Positions 48,391-59,865 of a stretch of DNA of 64,000 nucleotides are shown in pieces (the first letter of the stretch is position 1; each line of letters opens with the position of its first letter). The position numbers were made by a program, and so were the translations under genes. This DNA is from Myotis daubentonii (Eukaryota; Chordata; Mammalia; Chiroptera; Vespertilionidae), in assembly GCF_963259705.1 (NCBI RefSeq), contig NC_081847.1:88926546-88990545 (forward strand), written 5' to 3'. The notes under the pieces were generated by a model, which worked only from the letters and a program-made list of their open reading frames with translations, was not told the DNA's origin and ran no database searches.

Positions 48391-48880
48391 TCCCATCTAA
48401 TAAAGAGGGAATACGCAAATTGACCCTCACACCATTGCAAAGATGGCAGCGCCCACAGCCAATAAGGTGAATATTCTAATTGACTTCCTCGCCTTCAAAG
48501 ATGGCAGTGCCCACAGCTGAGAAGGAGTGAATATGCTAATTGACTGCCCCGCCCTCAAAGATGGTGGCGTCCACAGCCACAAGATGGCGACATCCAGTCC
48601 CCTCAGCCCCCCAGCTCCCCAGCCCCCGGCCTTGCCATGCACCTGCCTCTGGAGTCCCCCAGTCCCCTCAGCCCCCCAGGGCCACCCAAGACTCAGGTAA
48701 CAAGGGCCGTCCGAGACTTGCGCTGCCGGCAGTGGCAGCAGCAGAGGTGTGATGGGGCATTGCCTTCCGCTGATCGCCAGGCCACCCCCTGTCCCTGAGG
48801 GCTCCCGGACTGTGAGAGGGGGCAGGCTGGGCTGAGGGACCCCCCTCCAGTGCATGAATTTTCATGCACCAGGCCTCTAA
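48391..48880 (+). mobile_element. HeliBat-type Helitron with repeated inner block
   Basis: It begins TCCCATCTAATAAAGAGGG after a host A and ends 'gcatgaattttcatgcacc' then AGGCCTCTAA, so the usual CTAG is CTAA. Near its 5' end a block of about 60 bp ('aaagatggcagcgcccacag' ... 'ctaattgac') is present three times, at about 48437, 48497 and 48557. Frames of 70-142 codons are due to the GC-rich centre. Confidence 0.87.
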
Positions 48881-50189
48881 GAGCCTATCTATAATTCTTT
48901 TGGAGTTTTGCAGTCAACTTTCTAAATACATACAGGGTAGATATCCCACATGGAAGCTAAATTCCAAAACCTTCTAAATTTGGGGTTTGGAATGTGAAGT
49001 TTGTTCTCAGAACGTGGCCAAGAGATTAACTTTTACAACTAAGCTTTGTTCCCGCTTGTGTTAAGGTTGCTTCATGTACTCTGAGCGCACAATCCCGCAA
49101 AAAACAGGAGGCAGTACAGTGACCAGAGCGTGGAGCTGCAGCTGCTACTTTTTTCCTCTATTAGGTGTTTCTTCATCTTCGGTGAAAGGATAGAACAGTG
49201 CTCACCTGGAGTCATCGTGAGGATCGACTTAGATAAAGAATGTGTTGTATCTAGCACACAGTGATCACTCAATATTGGTGAGTCCCCTAGGATTATTAAC
49301 CACGGGAAGGAGTGGGAAGTAGCAAAACCAGAAATGGGGTCTGGGACATTTCCAAAGAGTCATTTCCTAAGTGCAAATCTCCTCCCTGTCAATTTGCAAT
49401 AGCTCTATTATGCCAGCTTTTAGAGAATATCACTCATCCAGCCAGAACACCACTGTCCAATCACAGGAGAGGAGGCTGAGCACAGTGACCAGGTGAGTGA
49501 CCATGGCCACCCAACCTCGGGAAGCTCTCCCCACCCCCGCCCCAGACTTCCTCTCAAAAGTCCTCTCTGAACCTTGACTTTGGCAGATTATCTGATGAGC
49601 AAAGTCCTCAAAAGGGTCTTCCGGTGTCAGATACAGCTCAAGCGGCCTCAGCGAGCAAGGGGAGTGCAAGCAGGCGGATGCGGGCACCGTGTCGTCTGAA
49701 GACACGGACCATGGGTCTTCAGTTCAACACAGCCTGACATTTCGTTACGGATTTTAAAGCGGCATTTAAATTCCTTCGGGTGAAGTGGGGTTTTCCTTGT
49801 CCTTTTCTTTGAACAGACATGACTCCACCGGAGAGAATCAAGCCTCCAGGCCAGCATTCCCTGTGGAGACAATCGGGACTCCAGTTGCACTGGGAGTCAC
49901 AGAAGCTGCGGGGAGGGACTGGTGTGCCCAGGACATGCAGCAGGAAGCACTGACACTGACGATGCCAGCTGAGAGCCCAGAGCTGTAAAACTGAAAAGCT
50001 AAAGGCCGCTCAGAGTTTTATTTTTAGCAATCAACAGGTGAAGTTTACTCCATTTTTCTGATTTGCCATGATTATAAGAACATACAAAAACCATGAGTAA
50101 ATGCATAGTATAGAGATGATAGTAGAGGTGACCCTCCCTGTTCTAAGTATATATTTTAGATGTGTATTCCTTAGTAACATTATTCACTA
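48881..50189. other. Unassigned sequence with a MIR end
   Basis: No gene is seen. Bases about 49190-49275 resemble the 3' part of a forward MIR ('tctagcacacagtgatcact'). Confidence 0.4.
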
Positions 50190-50200
50190 TGGGTGTTTTT

Positions 50201-50212
50201 TAAAAAATATAT

Positions 50213-50253
<41 letters not shown>

Positions 50254-50661
50254 GAGAGGAAGGGAGAGAGATAGAGAGTTAGAAACATCGATAAGAGAGA
50301 AACATCGATCAGCTGCCTCCTGCACACTCCCCACTGGGGATGTGCCCACAACCAAGGTACATGCCCTTGCCCGGAATCAAACCTGGGACCCTTGAGTACG
50401 CAGTCCAATGCTCTATCCCAGTGGTTCTCAACCTGTGGATCATGACCCCTTTGGCGGTCGAACGACCCTTTCAAGGGGTCACCTAAGACCATCCTGCATA
50501 TCAGATATTTACATTATGATTCATAACAGTAGCAACATTTCAGTTATGAAGTAGCAACAAAAATAATTTTATGGTTGGGTCACAACATGAGGAACTGTAT
50601 TTAAAGGGCCAGAAGTTTGAGAACCACTGCGTGTCTATCACTGAGCCAAACCGGTTAGGGC
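50201..50661 (-). mobile_element. VES SINE, minus strand, interrupted by a SPIN element
   Basis: The reversed SINE begins with a 30-odd base T-run (its A tail) and contains 'catcgatcagctgcctcctg' and 'cggaatcaaacctgggaccc'. It ends 'gagccaaaccggttagggc'. TGGGTGTTTTT flanks it (50190-50200 and 50662-50672). A 211 bp hAT element sits inside the tRNA-like head. Confidence 0.92.
50419..50629 (+). mobile_element. Non-autonomous SPIN (hAT) element
   Basis: It starts CAGTGGTTCTCAACCTGTGG and continues 'gacccctttggcggtcgaac' and 'ctaagaccatcctgcatatc'. It ends 'gtttgagaaccactg'. This matches the internally deleted SPIN family, known from patchy, horizontal spread among tetrapods including vesper bats. 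The expected 8 bp duplication is imperfect (CTCTATCC at left; TGTCTATC, offset by two bases, at right). Confidence 0.92.
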
Positions 50662-50672
50662 TGGGTGTTTTT

Positions 50673-51405
50673 ATTTAATGTAAATCTTGGAATCCTGTAG
50701 GAAATAGTGATTTTTTTCTTTTAGAGAAATTGTACAAGATTCAGTTTTCATCACTTTGAAACAAGTAATTTAATTGCTCTGCTTGGCAATGTGAATCATT
50801 AAGAAATGCCAAAATAAGGTTATTACCCATTTTCAGAAAATGTGTTCATTCATTCATTCATGTTTATTATGAACACCGCAGCTCCTAGATTAACGCAAGG
50901 TTATAACTCTGGAAAACACGATGACTAATCGCACCCGGACTCTGTCCCTTAGAGCACAGAGTCTCGTAGGGGTGAAGCAATTAGCTATCATGTCGCGTCC
51001 AAAGTGGCGAGAACCAGGGAGAGACACAGTGAGGATCTCGGGATCTCAGCAGAGAAGGAAAGTGGAACAGGCTCTTCCGGTTAGGGCATCTGGAGATCTG
51101 CAAGGAGAAATGTCACTTAAAAGCAGCGCAGCTACCTCTCCACGTTAGGGCTTCATATGTAAGGATGGAGTGAGTGAGTGAGTGAGCGGACATTGGAGGG
51201 AGGGAGGCTCCCGAGGCCTGGCACACACCACCGACTCCGCACATGCTTCCTGGATGCCACGGAGTCTGAGGAAGGACACCCCAGGCCAGGAGAGAGCACA
51301 CACAGGGACACGTGGGAGCAGTGGACAGGGCTACCTGGGGGAAATAATAGGACAGACCTTAAAAAGGGGGTGGGGCCAAGTCATGGGGAATCTAGGGAAG
51401 GTGGC
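50673..51405. other. Unassigned sequence
   Basis: No gene or confident repeat is seen before the minisatellite. A short (TGAG)n run lies at about 51170-51186. Confidence 0.35.
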
Positions 51406-51774
51406 TGGATGGGGTCAGATGTGGATGGGGACAGATGTGGATAGGGTCAGTGTGGATGGGCTCAGATGTGGATGGGGTCAGATGTGGATGGGCTCAGATG
51501 CGGATGGGGTCAGATGTGGATGGGGACAGATGTGGATGGGGTCAGATGTGGATGGGGACAGATGTGGATGGGCTCAGATGTGGATGGGCTCAGATGTGGA
51601 TGGGGTCAGATGTGGAAGGGGACAGATGTCGATGGGGTCAGATGTGGATGGGCTCAGATGTGGATGGGCTCAGATGTGGATGGGGTCAGATGTGGATGGG
51701 GTCAGATGTGGATGGAGTCAGATGTGGAAGGGGACAGATGTGGATGGGCTCAGACCTGGCTGGGATCAGATGAA
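51406..51774. repeat. Minisatellite, 16 bp unit
   Basis: About 23 units of GATGTGGATGGGGTCA with regular variants (gggACA, ggCTCA, aaggGGACA). Because 16 is not a multiple of 3, each frame repeats every 48 bp as a 16-residue peptide, and all three plus-strand frames are open (up to 244 codons). These frames are a by-product of the repeat, not a gene. Confidence 0.96.
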
Positions 51775-51999
51775 GGAGAGAAGCCACTGGCTGCTTCTCA
51801 GCTCCTGCGGAGGAAGGTTCAAATTCTTTGACACACATCCCAAGGCTTTCGGAGATCTGGTGCCTGCCCGCTCTCCTGCCTTCTCTCTGCACTCTCCTAT
51901 TCTCCATTTTTGCTAGATTGTGTCCAGTTTCTCAATAAACAGCTTTTTCTCTCACCTCCAATTATTACACATACTTTTTGCCTTCTGGCAATTTTTCCA
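51775..51999. other. Short unassigned stretch
   Basis: Nothing recognised. Confidence 0.3.
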
Positions 52000-52285
52000 C
52001 TTTTGTCCTTCTTCCAGTCTATCTGTCTGGCTAACTCCTACTTAGCCTCAGGACTCAGCTTTAACATCACTTCTTCCAGAAAGCCCACCTTCTCTGGTAC
52101 TAAGTTAGCTCTCCCTCTGTTCTTCCTTTGATCCTGCACTTCTCAGGGCTCCTATTGTAATGACCTACCTGTTCTTGGTCTGTGCTGTGTATGGTAGGCT
52201 CTTTGAATGCAGAGACCTGGCCTAGGTGTATCCCCAGTACCTAGCTCCATTCCTAGAAGACGTATTACCTGAATTTATTGAATGA
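52000..52285 (+). mobile_element. L2 LINE 3' end
   Basis: The order 'cacttcttccagaaagccca', 'tctttgaatgcagagacctg', 'gtatccccagtacctagctc' and 'tttattgaatgaatgaa' is that of the L2 3' region. Old and non-coding. Confidence 0.8.
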
Positions 52286-52424
52286 ATGAAACAGACAAGA
52301 TGGGTACTAGGAATGTTGATCTGACTGGAGCATACCCCACATTTTTGAATGAAAGGAATGTAGGCTTAAAAAATGAAAGTGACTGGCAATGGTGTATGTT
52401 CATTAAAATGTTATAAAATGTTAA

Positions 52425-52545
52425 ATAGTAACAATTGCTAACATTTATTGAGTGTCCCTTATGCAAACACTGTGCTAATTACTTTCCAAGCATTATCTCA
52501 TTTAATCCTCATAGTTACCTCAGGAGGAAGGTATTGCTAATATGT
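52425..52545 (-). mobile_element. MIR fragment, reverse
   Basis: 'acatttattgagtgtccct' followed by 'tctcatttaatcctcatag' is the MIR 3' half read on the opposite strand. Confidence 0.7.
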
Positions 52546-53383
52546 GAAACCATAAATACAATTATACATAAATAAGAGCTGACTATCATATAAAACATTG
52601 CGCCTATACCTTATATACCACTTATAGTTCTGGCTACCACAGCTCACAGGATACATATGATGCATCTAAAGGGCACAGGGTGGTAGCCATATAAAGACAG
52701 GCTTAAAAAATATGAGGTATTAAAAAGATGTGAAGTCTATGAAGCTTTGAATGACTTGGAAAAGCTGACAACAGGCTTATCCACTGAAAATCCACTAAAA
52801 CTTCAAAGAGGCAAGTTTAAGATCCATAAAAGGTTGTACTACCCAATATTACTAAGAGTAGGTTGAAAATAGAAAATAATTTTTAAACATTCAAATGACT
52901 CATGAGTCACAGAACTGTAATAAATTACTAAAGAACATTAGGATTTAGAGACAACTTCTTAATCTAAGTAAGAAGAATAACTAAATTCTTTCATAACATA
53001 TCTCCTGGTGCCAGTGTAATTTAAAAAACACCCATATTTTTAACAGGACCCAGAGTCAAATTCAACGCAGTACGTTTATGTTCTTTACTGACATTATAAC
53101 AGATATTCATAACTACTACTCAATTGTAGCCACTTCTTCATATAGGCCTCATCCAGTGTCTGTCTCAATAAATGTTCGCTGAATACTAAGAGTGATCAGG
53201 GGTGCCACAGGCTAAGAACCTGAATTTTCATTCTATTTTGAGGCAACGACATTGGCTCCAAACCTAAAAGATGATTAAGAGCATCTAAAAAGGAAGGGAT
53301 CTAATTGCCACCACTACTATAAAAAGACTGTGTGTCCTCAGGGGAATGGGAGCAAAGCAGGTGTGTACAATTAGGGAACGCAG
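52546..53383. other. AT-rich unassigned sequence
   Basis: No gene or confident repeat is seen. Confidence 0.35.
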
Positions 53384-53443
53384 TACACACTCACACACAC
53401 ACACACACACTCACACACACACACTCACACACACACACACACT

Positions 53444-53488
<45 letters not shown>
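53384..53488. repeat. (CA)n microsatellite with TCACAC interruptions
   Basis: About 105 bp of CA repeats interrupted four times by TC. Plus-strand frames through it are artefacts. Confidence 0.97.
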
Positions 53489-53490
<2 letters not shown>

Positions 53491-54977
53491 CTCACTGTTT
53501 TCAGTGGATACATATACCTGGAACTTCAACCTTGAAGTAGAATGAAGAATTCACCTGACACACAGTTTTTCTGCTTAGAGTTCCTTTTTAGTGGTTTGGC
53601 AGTAAATCCAGATTTACTTGTAAGGTCAACCTTTTCTCTTTAAACACTTTATGCGGATTTTCATTTCCTGTGCCAGGTGCCAGAAAGCAGGGGAATCAGA
53701 GCTCTGCTTGGCCGATCTGGGCAATGGGGCAGCTTAAAAAAAGAGTAAGATTCCCTTGACTCTCAGATTCCTCTGTGCGTTTGATGTTATCTAAAACTTT
53801 TGAGTTCTTTTTTTTTTTTGGTAGAGTGAGAAGTGCCAGTTTTAAGATAAGTAAAGTATACAATACCTCCCTGGAATTATAAGCAACACCTTGGAATCTG
53901 GAAGCAGCTTTGTGCCATTTTACTAGCATATTCTACCCGACTTCCGGATCCAAGCTTACGTCAGGGCAACACAGTGGATTTCCCCGGTTCCCTCCGTTTC
54001 CATCGCTCCTTTGGAACACACAGAGCACAGTCTTGAAGGGAGGAAAGAGCGGGGGAAACAAGGACAAATAACTTTAAAGATGTTTGGGGAGAATGTTTTA
54101 AACAGAACGGAGCATATATCGAAAAGGAAGTGAGGAAAATCCCAATACACATGAAACCTAAGAACAAGGTTATAAACATCAATGTGCTTGGCAGAAACAA
54201 TCAAGGATTTTTTGGTAAAAATCATGGTCCCTCTAGTTTTTTTCTCCATAGATCAACAGACCATCAAATAATCCACTAACTTATAGCTCAAAAGAGTGCA
54301 TTTGGGGTGAAAATTATTCAAATAAGCGATTTAAAGCGGAAACATTCAACACATGTAAATGTCGTTGCCAGAAGGGTTCCAGGAATGAGGCTCTATCTTG
54401 TGACTCTATACAGATGTGTTCCACTGATTGTGGGTATGATGTCCTTGCAGGAAAAATGCCAGGCTCCACAGCAGTGAGAGCAGCCATTTTTGCAGACATA
54501 TCAAGTCCTAAGACCATAATATTCCTTTGCCCGTGTTATTTTAAAGCTGATTGATAAGCACTAAACGAGCCCTCCTTAAGCCTCTGGGAAATCACTATGA
54601 TGGCCCTTTCCAAGATCATAAATACAGATAGAGATCAATGCAGGCCAAGTACGAATGGGAAAAGGCTCAGAAGAGAAGAATGGAATTCAGGAGCATCAAG
54701 TTTCCAGTCTTCTGTACAGAGCGTTCTTATCTCCAAAGAAATTCTAATAAAGGCCGGAACCATTAGAACTAATCTGAAATAGTAGAACATTGGATTCAAG
54801 GATAAAGTTCTAACATTATTACATTTATTTGGATTACTTCCTAAAACATTAAATTGAAAAATTAAAAGGGAACCAATAGTAGTACCACATTAAGAAGATA
54901 TTAAAGATGGTCCAAACTTTACTTTAAAAATCTTTAGGGCTAAAATATTTGGATGCTAATGATAAAGATATTCATTC

Positions 54978-54982
<5 letters not shown>
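53489..54982. other. Unassigned sequence
   Basis: No gene or confident repeat is seen; minus-strand frames near 53700-54520 show no domain. Confidence 0.35.

Positions 54983-55035
<53 letters not shown>
54983..55035. repeat. (CT)n microsatellite
   Basis: About 26 uninterrupted CT units. Confidence 0.97.
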
Positions 55036-55039
<4 letters not shown>

Positions 55040-56151
55040 AATTACACAGTTTCCCTAATTGATTTCTTGAGGACAAAGCCAAAAAGAAATATAGCATAAT
55101 ATGGCATGAGTTTTAAAGAACCCCAAGAATCTAGCCCCAAGTTTATATGCTTGTTTTTGAGCAAATCTTCAGAGTTGGGACAAAGCTTCCACAAGAATCT
55201 GAAGAAAATAACTCTAAATGTCTTGAAAAATCTACTATTAGTGGTAGCAGTCATTGTAGTGATATTTCAAAAAGAATAATAATGCTGTATAGAACCAGAG
55301 AACTTTATTGTTACATAATATGTCCATCTAGTCCAATTTCTGTTTACCTACAACATGTATTTCACATCCCTCCAAATGCTCTGCCTGGGACCACAGCTAT
55401 ATTACATTTCCCAGGTTTCCTTGCAGTTAAGTCATGTGATTAACTTCTAGGCAATGAAATGGCTGTGGACAAAAGTGATATGGGTCACTTTCAAGCCTAC
55501 CTCTATAAAGCTTCCCTGTTTGCTCACCTATTCTTTGCCCCCTTACTGTTGAATGGACACAGAGCACTCTGGAGTCTAGCAGGAAGGCAGTGTCATGGGA
55601 TGAAATGGGCCTGGCTCTCCGAATCACCCCATGGAGGAAAGCTACCTGTTTACCAAGAATGCCTACCTGACACTGGCACGTGAAAAAGAAATTTTGGGAT
55701 TTATCTGTAATAATAGCAAGTGTTGCTACCTAATTTGTGATCTATCTGCTTTTGTACGGACATTGGCATTCAGGGATATTAGCCAAAATGGCCACTGTCC
55801 ATTATACCCATTTTGAATCCTGGGATATTTACTAAAGAAAACTACTGGACAATTCCCTGTGTCCAGTCAAATGAAGATCAGAGGTCCACCTTAACTCCTC
55901 CAAGAATTCTACCAGTCTCTGGAGCGTAAAAATTACCCAAGTCAAATGGAGATCTGTAAAGAACAATAAATAATTTAAATATGTGGTCCATGCTTCAAAA
56001 TAAATTTTAGCATGAACTTTGGTACTTCTGATGTCATACTGCTTATTAAAAAAAGTAATCTGAAGTGGCCATTTCATCCCACACATTGACTTGCAGTGAA
56101 TTAAGTGGTTAAAAGTTAAAACTGGTGATTATTACTCCGCAAGTGAATGGG
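55036..56151. other. Unassigned sequence, possibly with an old interspersed repeat
   Basis: No gene is seen. Bases about 55390-55720 ('acatttcccaggtttccttg', 'tagcaggaaggcagtgtcat') look like a diverged interspersed repeat of the medium-reiterated kind, but I cannot name the family. Confidence 0.35.
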
Positions 56152-56534
56152 CAGCTGACCCTTGAACAACATGGGTTTGAACTGCCTGGGTGCACATTCA
56201 CACAGATAACAGGGATTTCCCCCCAGTAAATATACAGATGGCCCTTCTTATCACTGGTTTTACATCTGCAGATTCAACTAAACTTTGATCAAAAAGTGTT
56301 TTTTATCCCCAGTTGAGAATCCACAGATGTGGAGGGCTGAATGTAAGCATTGTTCTACAGCATTTATATAAGGGACTTGCGCACCCATGGATTTTGGTAG
56401 GTACGGGGGCCGGGAACCAATCCTGCAGACAGCAAGGCAGCACTGAGGTTTGTGGAAATTTACAAGTTAAATGCAGATTTTTGCCTGCACAGGGCTCAGC
56501 AACCCTAACCCCCATGCTGTTCAAGGTTCAATTG
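56152..56534. mobile_element. Tigger2/MER28-like element (outer)
   Basis: It begins CAGCTGACCCTTGAACAACA and ends 'gctgttcaaggttcaattg' then TA, the inverted termini of the Tigger2 group (pogo-type mariner). Its middle is replaced by a second element at 56235-56445. Old and non-coding. Confidence 0.8.
56235..56445. mobile_element. Tigger7/MER44-like element nested inside
   Basis: It begins CAGATGGCCCTTCTTATCAC after TA and contains 'atataagggacttgcgcacc' and 'atggattttggtaggtac'. It ends near 'aaggcagcactg'. This is the Tigger7/MER44 order, and it lies wholly within the outer Tigger. Confidence 0.75.
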
Positions 56535-56536
56535 TA

Positions 56537-57066
56537 TTTTGCTTCATAGCTCAAACTAACATTTGGATTACATAAATGTAATCAACCATGGACATAAGAT
56601 GCACTTTTCCACAATAAAGAGCAAAATATGACACTTACGGTTTTTTATTATTTATATGAGCTTCATCCTTCTAATTTTAAAGCTCTCAAATTGAAAATGC
56701 TTACATCTAAGAGACAAGTTTATTGGTAATACTAAGCATAAATACATTTAGAATTCAGTATAGATGAATAAAAGATAGGAATTTAAGTAATGTGCCCAGT
56801 ATTTCACTGTGATTTTTCATCATCTAATGAGAAATGTTTTACTGTTACTTGGGCCATTCTTATATAACTGATACAATGAATTTTTAAGCTATTGAATGAA
56901 AGGATAAGTGTTGTTGAAAAATCAGGAAGTACGATCAGACATTCCTCAGAACAACAACAACAAAAAGCCAACTCTGTAAATACTAGCACATATCTAGTCT
57001 CTGCATTTAAAATGATCACATCCTATGCAGTTAAAAACGTAAATAGGAAGGGGTGGGATGTCTGTC
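56537..57066. other. AT-rich unassigned sequence
   Basis: No gene or confident repeat is seen. Confidence 0.35.
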
Positions 57067-57080
57067 TCCACCTGTTTCTT

Positions 57081-57301
57081 TTTATTTAGAATATATTTTT
57101 ATTGATTTCAGAGAGGAAGGGAGAGGGAGAGATAGATAGAAACATCAATGATGAGAGAGTATCATTGATCAGCTGCCTCCTGCACGGCCACTATTGGGGA
57201 TCAAGCCTGCAACCTGAGCATGTGCCCTTGATCGGAATCGAACCCGGGACATTTCAGTCCACAGGCTGATGCTCCATCCACTGAGCCAAACCAGCTAGGG
57301 C
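57081..57301 (-). mobile_element. VES SINE, minus strand, perfect 14 bp target duplication
   Basis: The reversed tail and CT-rich part begin at 57081. 'gatcagctgcctcctgcac', a B box (GGAATCGAACCC reversed) and the head end 'gagccaaaccagctagggc' follow. TCCACCTGTTTCTT flanks it exactly (57067-57080 and 57302-57315). Confidence 0.95.
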
Positions 57302-57315
57302 TCCACCTGTTTCTT

Positions 57316-59595
57316 GACATCTGGGTTAGATTAAGGGAATAGGCGAGGACATGTTCCTAGAGGAAATATTAATAAACGAGACCCAATATTTCACAAAATA
57401 GTTACAAGACTAAGAAATGAGTGAAAAGAGTAGAAAATGATGCTCGCTAGCTTTTAGAATCGATACAGCTGAGGAAGCATCCGCCTTACGGGCTTTCCCC
57501 CTCTTCCAGCTTTCCAGATAAGACACTGAGAAACTCAGGGACTCTTCATGGGCTCTAGTGGCATTTACCAAGTGTGCTTTGCTCCCAGGCCTGGTCTAGG
57601 CTCCCTCTCCATTGCAGGCGGTGATGCAGCTGCTCCATGCACTGAGTCTAGTTATGAACACACTGTACTTTGATGCCTTTATGAGGTCTATTTTTTTTAC
57701 CCCACATATAGAGACACATATTTGCAGATTATTATGAACAGAAATATCTAGAATGGGAGGGCCTGCTGTATTGTAAAGTTAATACCCCTTTAACAAAGCC
57801 TAAAGTAATTTTCCTCTTCTTTCAGTCAACAGTAATTCTCAATTACCTGCCCACATTAGCAGGTGGGATTAATAACACTCTCAGCCTTTTCATGAATAGG
57901 CTTAAAAAAAACCCCATATGCAAATATTATGCAGTAAAAAGCACTACCCTATGGGGTATATCCAAGGTTTACTATAAGTGCACAATATTGAAGATAATAA
58001 ACCTCTCTAAAACCTCACTATTCGTCTAAGTCCTCCGCATAATGTGAAAATCTCCAAAGGTCTTCCAAAATTAGAATCTACAGGCTAGGGCCTGGCTTTA
58101 TGATAATCTGTTTCTAAGATGACAACTCCTACATTATGTCAAAAAGCTATGTCATACCTAAGCTTGACAAACTTAGGAAAAGATTGAATTTTCTTCCAGT
58201 GCGAAGGTGATCCTAATGAATGTCTCCAGTTCCTAACCTCACAAATGTGTACTAAGAACTCGTAAAGGGCAGCAATTAAAAGAATGAATTTGCCATTTGA
58301 AAAAAAATTCAAATACTTAATACATGTTAAAATATATTCTCAAATACAAGGAACATTAGAAGGAATATGATGAGCTGTTTAGAATCTTACGTCTTTTTAT
58401 ATTTACTGTAATAAAGGATTCATTGTGAAAAGGTCTACAGATTCTGGCACACTACAGCAATACTAGGAAATACTAATGCCAGATACATTTTATATCCATA
58501 TTAGGCTGCAGAAATAAGACTGGTTGAAGGCAACTGCAAATTAGGGTGTTTGTTTTTTTTTATTCAAGATTTTTACAAAACATCAGTGATGTTCTCTTCA
58601 GATTATAATGTGAGGTGCCAAATTGTGTATTTCTAAAATATTCTGGATGATTACAAGTACACAAATCCACAGCCAGTAAAGCATCTAACTCGAAAATAAA
58701 TTTAGTTAGAGATGCTTAAGTGACTACAAATCCTGGGAGAGCCTTTTAGTTTCCCACTAAGATTTAGGATACATTTCAAAGCCTGTCATTCCAGAAAGTC
58801 TTTTGAAATGATAACCATATTTATTCTAAAATCTTTAAAAAGTTATTTAATTATCTGCCATGCAACTGTATTCTCTATATAAGTCCTCCTAAATAATGGA
58901 CATTCACAGAAATAGCCTCTTGATAACAATACAGTCAACTCCGATGTGTCTCATGAATCATTCAGCTCTGTGACCATTTGGACCTCTACCTCCTCTCTTT
59001 CCCTATAGTTCACTATATATGTATTTCCACTGCTTATTAAGAATTCCACTACAGGTGAATAGGACAATAAATGGATTTAAATGGACCAGGGTCTGTTGAC
59101 GGAAGACAAACTATTCACTCAAATGAGGTCTGGCTAATTTGGGGATTTCAAATATTTGTGTTATTCCTATTTCCTGCTATTCGCCTTAATCACATTGGCC
59201 ATGACAAGAGTGATAGATAATTCAGAGACAAGCTAATATACAGTTGAAGAAAGATGGATTATTTGATGACTTCTAGAGTTTTGCTCTAGCAATGTAGGTT
59301 TGAGTTACAGGAATTTACAAATTTTAAAGATGTATAAAATAATGCTTAATAATATATGGGGATTTATAAATCATATCATTAAGGAATATACAATCTGATT
59401 GTTGTGACTCCTATAATAATACTACTTTTATTTATCAATATTTCATATTGGCCACTAATCCCAAAACGTAGAGCAAGGAACATAATCCTAGTTTTAAAAA
59501 AATGATAGTTTGCATCATTTAAATTAAAATATGTTTAAGGACAAAATTGGGGTAATGGTCAGATACTTCTCACCAAGAGCCTAGACAACGAAACT
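57316..59595. other. AT-rich unassigned sequence
   Basis: No gene or confident repeat is seen in these 2.3 kb. Confidence 0.35.
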
Positions 59596-59865
59596 ATGGA
59601 TCCCGGTGAGATTGATGCCAACATTTCTGGTTTACTCAGTGAATATATCCTTAAAACTTCTTCAGAGGATAATAAAGAATAAGCAGATGTCATTAAAGCA
59701 ATGAAACATATAGCAATGAAGGTAAATCAGAACTGGGCTAATTACTACATTGACGATAGATCTTTTGTCATGCTGTACTTAAACGCAGGAGCTGGGGAGA
59801 GGCAACTGTCATCGAAGAGTGATTCTTGTAGGTTTTTGTCACAAAATAAGAACATACCAACATGA
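59596..59865 (+). other. 90-codon open stretch with one internal stop, possible pseudogene
   Basis: From an ATG at 59596 the frame reads MDPGEIDANISGLLSEYILK onward, meets a TAA at 59680-59682 (codon 29), and then stays open for 60 more codons to TGA at 59863-59865. The second part includes NQNWANYYIDDRSFVMLYL, and the composition looks natural on both sides of the stop. The frame is also open upstream of the ATG for at least 15 codons. It could be a broken retrocopy or an old exon. I do not recognise the family. Confidence 0.25.

Noticed and set aside
51182..51916. 244-codon plus-strand frame
   Set aside because: Most of it is the 16 bp minisatellite, which is open in all three frames; flanking parts have no recognised domain.
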